64,000 nucleotides of DNA from Thiomonas arsenitoxydans (GTDB taxonomy: Bacteria; Pseudomonadota; Gammaproteobacteria; Burkholderiales; Burkholderiaceae_C). The stretch spans positions 3,283,501 to 3,347,500 of the forward strand of contig NC_014145.1 in assembly GCF_000253115.1 (NCBI RefSeq), in the 5' to 3' direction. The notes under the pieces are model-generated. The model ran no database searches, was not told the DNA's origin, and worked only from the letters and a program-made list of their open reading frames with translations. Both the position numbers and the translations under genes were made by a program. Positions 55,181 to 64,000 of the stretch are shown here, piece by piece; the first letter of the stretch is position 1, and every line of letters starts with the position of its first letter.

Positions 55181-56005
55181 TTATGCGCCAGTTGCGCCAC
55201 CGGATGTACCACCCGACTGAGCCGGTTTGCGCACGCGCTTGACAGCAACGGATTTTTCGCCATCGGCAGCCGGGGCGGCACGGCGTGCGCCGGACGGACG
55301 GGCTGCGCCGGGACGGCGATTGCGACGATCTTCCTCGGGGGCAGCAGGCTCGGCCTTGGCCGGGACGATAGCGCCCTTGGCCGGCGTATCGCCCTTGTAA
55401 ACCCACACCTTCACGCCGATGACACCGTAGGTCGTCTTGGCCTCAGAGGTTGCGTAGTCGATATTCGCACGCAGGGTCTGCAGAGGCACGCGGCCTTCAC
55501 GATACCACTCACGCCGGGCGATCTCGATGCCATTCAGTCGGCCAGACGACATGATCTTGATACCCTGAGCGCCCATACGCATGGCATTCTGCATGGCACG
55601 TTTCATGGCGCGGCGGAACTGAATGCGCTTTTCGAGCTGCTGGGTGATGGAGTCGGCAATCAGTTGGGCATCAATTTCGGGCTTGCGCACCTCTTCAATG
55701 TCCACAGCGACCGGCACGCCCAAGCGCTTGGCCAGTTCGGCCTTCAGGTTTTCAATGTCTTCGCCTTTTTTGCCGATCACCACACCCGGTCGGGCGCTGT
55801 AAATGGTGATGCGGGCGTTCTTGGCCGGACGCTCGATGAGCACGCGCGACACCGAAGCATTTTTCAAACGCTTCGCCAGGTACTCGCGCACCATGATGTC
55901 TTCGCTGAGCATCTTGGCGTACTGGGTGCTCGGCGCATACCAGCGCGAAGCCCAACCGCGGGTGACGGCCAGACGGAAACCGGTCGGATGAATTTTCTGT
56001 CCCAT
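55181..56005 (-). CDS. rpsC: 30S ribosomal protein S3
   Basis: The 274-residue protein forms part of the mRNA entry site. The KH domain is in [35 protein letters not shown], and the C-terminal domain in [44 protein letters not shown]. It is about 40 residues longer than E. coli S3: after KGDTPAKG it has a charged, Ala/Arg/Pro-rich tail ([19 protein letters not shown] and onwards). Such tails occur in betaproteobacterial S3. It starts ten bases after rplV ends. Confidence 0.98.
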   Translation of the reverse strand: MGQKIHPTGFRLAVTRGWASRWYAPSTQYAKMLSEDIMVREYLAKRLKNASVSRVLIERPAKNARITIYSARPGVVIGKKGEDIENLKAELAKRLGVPVAVDIEEVRKPEIDAQLIADSITQQLEKRIQFRRAMKRAMQNAMRMGAQGIKIMSSGRLNGIEIARREWYREGRVPLQTLRANIDYATSEAKTTYGVIGVKVWVYKGDTPAKGAIVPAKAEPAAPEEDRRNRRPGAARPSGARRAAPAADGEKSVAVKRVRKPAQSGGTSGGATGA

Positions 56006-56014
56006 ATGACGTCC

Positions 56015-56344
56015 TCAGTTCCCGACTTGAATGTAGATATGGCAGGTGGGCTTGCTGATGCGATTGCCACGACCTTTGGCGCGCGCACTGAAGCGCTTGA
56101 GGGTTGCCCCCTCTTCCACCATGATCTGAGTCACTTTCAGTTCGTCCACATCGGCGCCATCGTTGTGCTCGGCGTTGGCGATGGCCGACTCCAGCACTTT
56201 CTTGATGATGCCCGAGGCCTTCTTGGGCGAGAACTCCAGGATGTTCAAAGCGGAGTCCACTTTTTTACCGCGAATCAGATCCGCCACCAGTCGGCCTTTT
56301 TGGGCCGAGAGGCGAACGCCGCGTAGGGTTGCACGAGTTTCCAT
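56015..56344 (-). CDS. rplV: 50S ribosomal protein L22
   Basis: The 109-residue protein lines the exit tunnel. [58 protein letters not shown] and the tunnel loop [13 protein letters not shown] are typical. It follows rpsS by nine bases. Confidence 0.98.
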   Translation of the reverse strand: METRATLRGVRLSAQKGRLVADLIRGKKVDSALNILEFSPKKASGIIKKVLESAIANAEHNDGADVDELKVTQIMVEEGATLKRFSARAKGRGNRISKPTCHIYIQVGN

Positions 56345-56353
56345 GTGTCTGCC

Positions 56354-56629
56354 TTACTTCTTCGCCTTTTTATCGGCGGGATGTCCTTTGAATGTCCGCG
56401 TCAGCGCGAATTCGCCAAGCTTGTGGCCCACCATCTGGTCGGACACATAGACCGGAACATGCTGCTTGCCGTTGTGCACGGCAATCGTCACGCCGATGAA
56501 TTCGGGCAGGATGGTGGAACGACGCGACCAGGTCTTCACCGGGCGCTTGTCTTTGGTGCTGACAGCAGCTTCAACCTTTTTCAGCAGATGCTGGTCGCAG
56601 AACGGACCTTTTTTGAGTGAGCGAGCCAT
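56354..56629 (-). CDS. rpsS: 30S ribosomal protein S19
   Basis: The 91-residue protein sits in the 30S head near the A site. [71 protein letters not shown] match in full. It follows rplB by ten bases. Confidence 0.98.
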   Translation of the reverse strand: MARSLKKGPFCDQHLLKKVEAAVSTKDKRPVKTWSRRSTILPEFIGVTIAVHNGKQHVPVYVSDQMVGHKLGEFALTRTFKGHPADKKAKK

Positions 56630-56639
56630 GTGCTATCCC

Positions 56640-57464
56640 TTACTTCTTACGACGCGACACGATCATGCTCTGCGTGCGCTTGTTGTTGCGGGTGCGATAA
56701 CCCTTGGTCGGCGTACCCCACGGGCTGACCGCCACGCGACCCTCGCCTGTCTTGCCTTCACCACCGCCATGCGGGTGGTCGACCGGGTTCATGGCCACGC
56801 CACGCACCGTCGGGCGAATACCTTGCCAACGCTTTGCACCCGCCTTGCCGTACTGGCGCAGGTTGTGCTCTTCGTTGCTCACCTCACCCAGCGTGGCGCG
56901 ACACTCGATGTGAATGCGGCGAACCTCGCCAGAACGCATGCGCACTTGAGCGTGAATGCCTTCGCGCGCCAGCAGCACCGCAGAAGCGCCGGCGGAACGC
57001 GCGATCTGGGCACCCTTGCCAGGCTGCATTTCGATGCAATGAATGGTTGAACCCACCGGAATATTGCGGATAGGCAGCGTGTTGCCCGCACGAATCGGCG
57101 CCTCGGAGCCGCTCATCAACGTAGCGCCCACTTCGAGGTTGCGCGGCGCAATGATGTAGCGGCGCTCACCGTCGGCGTAGCACACCAGCGCGATGTGCGC
57201 GGTACGGTTCGGGTCGTATTCGATACGTTCGACCTTGGCCGGAATGCCGTCCTTGTCGCGACGGAAATCGACCACACGGTAATGGTGCTTGTGACCACCG
57301 CCGCGATGGCGCGTGGTGATATGACCATTGTTGTTGCGGCCAGCCTTCTGGAACTGGGGCTCGAGCAGCGAACGCTCGGGCTCGCCCTTGTACAGATGCG
57401 GGTGCGAGACCTTGACGACGGCGCGGCGGCCAGCCGAGGTCGGTTTGACTTTGACGACGGGCAT
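56640..57464 (-). CDS. rplB: 50S ribosomal protein L2
   Basis: The 274-residue protein supports the peptidyl transferase centre. [42 protein letters not shown] and the late [19 protein letters not shown] motif with the conserved histidine are present. Its ATG directly abuts the rplW stop (no gap). Confidence 0.98.
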   Translation of the reverse strand: MPVVKVKPTSAGRRAVVKVSHPHLYKGEPERSLLEPQFQKAGRNNNGHITTRHRGGGHKHHYRVVDFRRDKDGIPAKVERIEYDPNRTAHIALVCYADGERRYIIAPRNLEVGATLMSGSEAPIRAGNTLPIRNIPVGSTIHCIEMQPGKGAQIARSAGASAVLLAREGIHAQVRMRSGEVRRIHIECRATLGEVSNEEHNLRQYGKAGAKRWQGIRPTVRGVAMNPVDHPHGGGEGKTGEGRVAVSPWGTPTKGYRTRNNKRTQSMIVSRRKK

Positions 57465-57779
57465 TTAGATACCCTCCTGCGCGAAATTCAGCTCTTGGCC
57501 CGCCTTCAGGCAGACATAGGCTTTCTTGACATGATTGCGACGGCCCGTGCCACGCGCAGTGCGCTTGACCTTGCCCTTGATGTTGGCGACCTGGACCGAC
57601 TCGACATCGACCTTGAACAGCAGTTCGACAGCAGCCTTGATCTCAGGCTTGGTCGCGTCACGCAGGACGAGAAACACGACTTGATTGCGCTTTTCAGCGA
57701 CCATCGTCGCCTTTTCCGAAATGACCGGCGCGCTGAGCACCTGCATCAGACGCTGCGGATTGAGAACGGCCTGCGTCAT
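57465..57779 (-). CDS. rplW: 50S ribosomal protein L23
   Basis: The 104-residue protein forms the docking site for trigger factor and SRP at the tunnel exit. [63 protein letters not shown] matches the family. Its ATG overlaps the rplD stop by four bases (ATGA), so the two are coupled. Confidence 0.97.
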   Translation of the reverse strand: MTQAVLNPQRLMQVLSAPVISEKATMVAEKRNQVVFLVLRDATKPEIKAAVELLFKVDVESVQVANIKGKVKRTARGTGRRNHVKKAYVCLKAGQELNFAQEGI

Positions 57780-58396
57780 GACAGCATCTCCTGAAGTTGG
57801 CTGACTGCACCCTTGGTCATCATGACCTTCTTGTAGAACAAAAGGGACAGCGGATCGGCGTAACGCGGCTCGACGACCAGAACATTCGGCAGATTGCGCG
57901 CAGCGAGGAACAGATTTTCGTCCGCGCCGTCAGCAATGATCATCACCGAGTCGAAGCCCATCGCCTTGCACTTCTCGGCAACTAGCTTGGTCTTCGGCGC
58001 CTCCACGGTGAAAGTGTCGACCACCACTAGGCGGCCTTCGCGCGCCAGTTGCGAAAACAGCGAACGCATCCCCGCGCGATAAGCCTTTTTGTTGACCTTG
58101 TGCGTGAAGTTCTCGTCCGGAGAATTCGGGAAAATCTTGCCGCCCCCACGCCAAAGCGGCGACGACGTCATACCCGCACGAGCGCGGCCCGTACCCTTTT
58201 GCTTCCAGGGCTTGCGCGTCGAGTGCTTGACCACCGCACGGTCTTTCTGGGCACGGTTGCCCAGGCGCGCATTGGCCTGATAAGCGATCACGATCTGGTG
58301 AACCAGATCTTCGTTGAAGTCGCGGCCGAACACCTCGGGGCTGACCTCAAACTTCTCAGCAGGCTGGCCCTGCGCATTGATGAAATCGAGCTGCAT
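57776..58396 (-). CDS. rplD: 50S ribosomal protein L4
   Basis: The 206-residue protein binds 23S rRNA and lines the exit tunnel; in gamma-proteobacteria it also represses the S10 operon. [81 protein letters not shown] holds the tunnel loop. ATG 58396 is chosen over GTG 58399 because AGGAGGT is five bases upstream. It overlaps the rplC stop as TGATG. Whether it autoregulates here is open. Confidence 0.97.
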   Translation of the reverse strand: MQLDFINAQGQPAEKFEVSPEVFGRDFNEDLVHQIVIAYQANARLGNRAQKDRAVVKHSTRKPWKQKGTGRARAGMTSSPLWRGGGKIFPNSPDENFTHKVNKKAYRAGMRSLFSQLAREGRLVVVDTFTVEAPKTKLVAEKCKAMGFDSVMIIADGADENLFLAARNLPNVLVVEPRYADPLSLLFYKKVMMTKGAVSQLQEMLS

Positions 58397-59058
58397 CACT
58401 GACCTCCTGTCGCAGACTTGACCGCGGGACGCAGAAACACAAAGCCCGAACGCGAGCCCGGCACCGCACCCTTGACGAGGATGAGCTGGCGCGCTTCGTC
58501 GATGCGAACCACCTCCAGGTTCTGCACCGTCACGGTTTCATTGCCCATCTGACCCGCCATGCGCTTGCCAGGAAACACACGCCCGGGATCCTGCGCCATG
58601 CCGATGGAACCTGGCGCACGCGTGGTGACCGAGTTACCGTGAGAGGCGCGATTGGACGAAAAATTGTGGCGCTTGATGGAGCCAGCAAAGCCCTTGCCGA
58701 TCGACACGCCCTGCGCATCGACCATCTGGCCGACCTGAAACAGCGAAGCGGGAACCGTCGCACCCGGCGCGTAATCCGCCGCTTTTTCAGCGGGCAGATC
58801 AAACTCCTTGAGGATTTCTGCCGGCTCGACCCCTGCTTTCGCCAAGTGACCCGCCTGACCCTTGGTAAGGCGTGACGGCTTGCGAGAGCCGTAAGCCACC
58901 TGGACGGCACTATAGCCATCCACATCTTGCGTGCGCACCTGCGACACCCGGTTGCCAGACGCATCCAGCACGGTGACGGCGATGGATGCCCCATCGTCGG
59001 TGAACACACGCGTCATTCCGACCTTGCGCGTGACAAGGCCCATTGAATGTGAGCTCAT
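58396..59058 (-). CDS. rplC: 50S ribosomal protein L3
   Basis: The 220-residue protein is an early assembly factor near the peptidyl transferase centre. [37 protein letters not shown] and the loop [44 protein letters not shown], with the Gln methylation site, match. The start at 59058 has GGAG six bases upstream. An unusually long structured spacer separates it from rpsJ. Confidence 0.97.
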   Translation of the reverse strand: MSSHSMGLVTRKVGMTRVFTDDGASIAVTVLDASGNRVSQVRTQDVDGYSAVQVAYGSRKPSRLTKGQAGHLAKAGVEPAEILKEFDLPAEKAADYAPGATVPASLFQVGQMVDAQGVSIGKGFAGSIKRHNFSSNRASHGNSVTTRAPGSIGMAQDPGRVFPGKRMAGQMGNETVTVQNLEVVRIDEARQLILVKGAVPGSRSGFVFLRPAVKSATGGQ

Positions 59059-59143
59059 TGTTTTCTCCTACCCGGCTACGATTGGCCAGGCCCGTAAGTT
59101 ATTCAAACGATTCAAGCCACGCGGCTTGAGTCAATTACTGCCA

Positions 59144-59174
59144 GCTTTCTTTCGGGCCTCGCCAGAAAGAAAGC
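59144..59174 (-). promoter_or_regulatory. perfect 10-bp hairpin in the rpsJ-rplC spacer
   Basis: GCTTTCTTTC (59144-59153) pairs with GAAAGAAAGC (59165-59174) over 11 bases. A second small hairpin (AAGCC-GCGT-GGCTT on the minus strand) follows. No T-run makes it a terminator, so it may be a control structure at the 5' end of an rplC transcript. Confidence 0.6.
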
Positions 59175-59179
59175 CTTAA

Positions 59180-59209
59180 ATCATACATCAACCGCCCTGC
59201 GATCTGCAA
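59180..59209 (-). promoter_or_regulatory. putative internal promoter before rplC
   Basis: On the minus strand TTGCAG (59209-59204) and TATGAT (59185-59180) are 18 bases apart. A start near 59173 would begin directly with the 10-bp hairpin. Confidence 0.4.
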
Positions 59210-59219
59210 GGCAGTGTGC

Positions 59220-59531
59220 TCACTGCAGTTTGATTTCCACATCGACGCCCGCAGGCAGGTCGAGCTTCATCAAAGCATCTACCGTCTTGTCCGTCGGATC
59301 AACGATGTCCATCAGACGCAAATGGGTGCGGATTTCCAACTGATCGCGTGAAGTCTTGTTGACGTGGGGCGAGCGCAGGATGTCAAACCGCTGCAGGCGA
59401 GTCGGCAACGGCACGGGGCCTTTAACAATGGCGCCTGTACGCTTTGCGGTATCGACGATCTCCATCGCGGACTGATCGATCAGCTTGTAATCAAACGCCT
59501 TCAGGCGAATACGGATTTTCTGATTTTGCAT
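59220..59531 (-). CDS. rpsJ: 30S ribosomal protein S10
   Basis: The 103-residue protein acts in the 30S head and in NusB-dependent antitermination. [69 protein letters not shown] matches in full. It follows tuf by 68 bases, with a GGCCGACGCCG hairpin (59554-59583) between them. Confidence 0.98.
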   Translation of the reverse strand: MQNQKIRIRLKAFDYKLIDQSAMEIVDTAKRTGAIVKGPVPLPTRLQRFDILRSPHVNKTSRDQLEIRTHLRLMDIVDPTDKTVDALMKLDLPAGVDVEIKLQ

Positions 59532-59553
59532 GATGTTCTCTTCAAAGAGCGAA

Positions 59554-59583
59554 GGCCGACGCCGAAAGTAAGCGGCGCCGGCC
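59554..59583. other. hairpin in the tuf-rpsJ spacer
   Basis: GGCCGACGCCG (59554-59564) and CGGCGCCGGCC (59573-59583) pair at 10 of 11 positions. There is no T-run. It could stabilise the tuf mRNA 3' end or cause partial termination. Confidence 0.5.
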
Positions 59584-59599
59584 GATTCCGTTGAACGAT

Positions 59600-60790
<1,191 letters not shown>

Positions 60791-60842
60791 GATGTTGTTC
60801 CTTATCTGAATACGTTTGAAAGGGGTCGATTATTGGGGTCAA

Positions 60843-62948
<2,106 letters not shown>

Positions 62949-62968
62949 GATGAAATCCAGATAAATGT

Positions 62969-63439
62969 TTAGAAGCGGAAATGCGAGAAGGCTTTGTTGG
63001 CTTCAGCCATACGGTGCACTTCGTCACGCTTCTTCATTGCAGAGCCGCGACCTTCAGCGGCCTCAAGCAGTTCATTGGCCAAGCGCTGCTGCATCGACTT
63101 TTCATTGCGCTTCTTCGCAGCCTCACGAATCCAGCGCATCGCGAGGGCCATACGGCGCGAAGGCCGTACCTCGACAGGAACTTGATAGTTGGCACCGCCA
63201 ACACGGCGGGACTTGACCTCAACCATGGGGCGGACATTGCCCATGGCAGCCGAAAACACTTCGAGGGGATCTTTGCCAGATTTTTCTTGAATCGTGTCAA
63301 AGGCACCATAGACGATGCGCTCTGCAACGGCTTTCTTGCCGGAGAGCATGACAACGTTCATAAATTTGGCAACATCTACGCTACCGAACTTCGGGTCCGG
63401 CAGAATTTCTCGCTTCTCTACTTCGCGACGACGAGGCAT
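62969..63439 (-). CDS. rpsG: 30S ribosomal protein S7
   Basis: The 156-residue protein nucleates 30S head assembly, and in E. coli represses its own operon by binding the S12-S7 spacer. [48 protein letters not shown] and [48 protein letters not shown] match in full. Confidence 0.98.
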   Translation of the reverse strand: MPRRREVEKREILPDPKFGSVDVAKFMNVVMLSGKKAVAERIVYGAFDTIQEKSGKDPLEVFSAAMGNVRPMVEVKSRRVGGANYQVPVEVRPSRRMALAMRWIREAAKKRNEKSMQQRLANELLEAAEGRGSAMKKRDEVHRMAEANKAFSHFRF

Positions 63440-63535
63440 GATTTCTCCAATTCAGTTGGGCTGAGCCCAAGCCCTATTTGGGCTGCTTACTCCGCAGATG
63501 CGGACGGAAATCGATTTGCAATCAAGTAAATCGAA
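63440..63535 (-). promoter_or_regulatory. structured rpsL-rpsG spacer, possible S7 control site
   Basis: The 96-base spacer holds three copies of one pairing unit: TTGGGC (63456-63461), GCCCAA (63465-63470) and TTGGGC (63478-63483). The middle one can pair with either neighbour, giving two exclusive hairpins. A further stem TCGATTT/AAATCGA spans 63511-63534. E. coli S7 binds the equivalent spacer. Confidence 0.5.
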
Positions 63536-63910
63536 TTATTTCTTCGGGCGCTTGGCGCCATATTTCGAGCGTGACTGCTTGCGGTCTTTCACCGCCTGCA
63601 GATCCAGTGCCCCGCGCACAATGTGATAACGCACACCAGGTAAGTCCTTGACACGGCCGCCACGCACCAGCACGACCGAATGCTCTTGCAAGTTGTGCCC
63701 CTCACCGCCGATGTAGGAAATCACCTCGAAGCCATTGGTCAAACGAATCTTCGCGACCTTACGCAGCGCGGAGTTAGGCTTCTTCGGTGTCGTTGTGTAG
63801 ACACGGGTGCACACACCACGACGCTGCGGGCTGTTCTCCATCGCAGGGCTTTTGGATTTGATACGCTCGCTCACACGAGGAGAGCGAACCAATTGATTGA
63901 TCGTCGGCAT
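63536..63910 (-). CDS. rpsL: 30S ribosomal protein S12
   Basis: The 124-residue protein monitors decoding and is the target of streptomycin-resistance mutations. [59 protein letters not shown] is standard. The residues where resistance changes arise (the Lys in TPKKPN and the Lys in GGRVKDLPG) are wild type. AGGAGTG upstream marks the start. It is the first gene of the str operon in the window. Confidence 0.98.
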   Translation of the reverse strand: MPTINQLVRSPRVSERIKSKSPAMENSPQRRGVCTRVYTTTPKKPNSALRKVAKIRLTNGFEVISYIGGEGHNLQEHSVVLVRGGRVKDLPGVRYHIVRGALDLQAVKDRKQSRSKYGAKRPKK

Positions 63911-63961
63911 AGATCTTCCTCACTCCTGCTGGAGTACGGTAACTGGAACAAAACAACATGA

Positions 63962-63993
63962 CAAAAGCCCGGCCATCAGGGGATGGCCGGGCT
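63962..63993 (-). terminator. terminator of the unit upstream of rpsL
   Basis: On the minus strand AGCCCGGCCATC (63993-63982) pairs with GATGGCCGGGCT (63977-63966) over four bases and runs into TTTTG. It ends a transcript entering from beyond the window (rpoBC would be usual) and leaves about 50 bases for an rpsL promoter. Confidence 0.82.
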
Positions 63994-64000
63994 CGTTAGG

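Overview
The window looks like chromosomal DNA of a high-GC betaproteobacterium of the order Burkholderiales, most like a Thiomonas. The grounds are the T. ferrooxidans/betaproteobacterial type of GshA, paired beta-type porins, a RapZ-RecN-NadK-HrcA block, a periplasmic rhodanese next to a YeeE/YedE sulfur transporter, and str and S10 ribosomal operons of betaproteobacterial type. The genus is inferred from protein recognition, not from a database search. The window is mostly ordinary housekeeping sequence. The interest lies in RNA-level regulation and in small repeats inserted in genes.

Layout. 1-1.9 kb: end of an ECF sigma gene overlapping its anti-sigma gene, then an AcfC-like periplasmic binding protein. 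2-6.6 kb: glutathione synthesis (gshA, gshB) and a membrane histidine kinase. 6.8-11.7 kb: 1-Cys peroxiredoxin, NudB, an EEP-family/ClsB pair for cardiolipin, and a PAS-GGDEF protein. 11.9-14.3 kb: lipoprotein-like rhodanese, YeeE/YedE transporter and a small membrane protein. 14.2-19.3 kb: rapZ-recN (ATGA overlap), nadK, hrcA, usp. 19.5-23.7 kb: two tandem porins, the second with an intact IS1182-like element (17-bp inverted repeats, CTAG duplication) just upstream. 23.8-31.2 kb: OsmC protein, DUF1640 protein, a probable small RNA with an anti-Shine-Dalgarno loop, YqaA, ilvA, phytase-like lipoprotein, and a folM-folB-ttcA-lipoprotein operon. 32-38.6 kb: MidA-like methyltransferase, DUF2905, DUF2000, a nonsense-mutated LysE exporter facing an AraC regulator, MFS/LysR divergent pair, DUF3014. 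38.7-43.6 kb: glyoxylate salvage operon gcl-hyi-glxR-glycerate kinase. 43.7-45.8 kb: PsiE, a tautomerase, and DAHP synthase preceded by an aromatic-rich leader peptide and terminator. 46-52.6 kb: MacA/MacB-like ABC exporter, OprB-type porin behind a Fur-like palindrome, ychF, rarD. 52.6-53.9 kb: glutamate dehydrogenase. 54.1-64 kb: rpsL-rpsG-fusA-tuf-rpsJ-rplCDWB-rpsS-rplV-rpsC-rplP-rpmC-rpsQ, closed by a strong terminator directly after rpsQ, so the spc operon does not follow.

Working together: gcl, hyi, glxR and glycerate kinase carry glyoxylate to 2-phosphoglycerate. Without purine genes nearby this suggests glycolate salvage in a CO2-fixing cell (inference). FolM, FolB and TtcA share an operon, as do rhodanese and YeeE. 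The clearest undescribed signals are (1) a transcription attenuator for DAHP synthase with an aromatic-rich leader peptide, (2) a candidate small RNA at 24.78-24.87 kb, (3) GC-rich palindromic elements sitting in frame inside conserved genes, one bounded by an 11-bp direct repeat in glycerate kinase, and (4) a recurring TANNAT-N6/7-ATG arrangement that predicts leaderless mRNAs.
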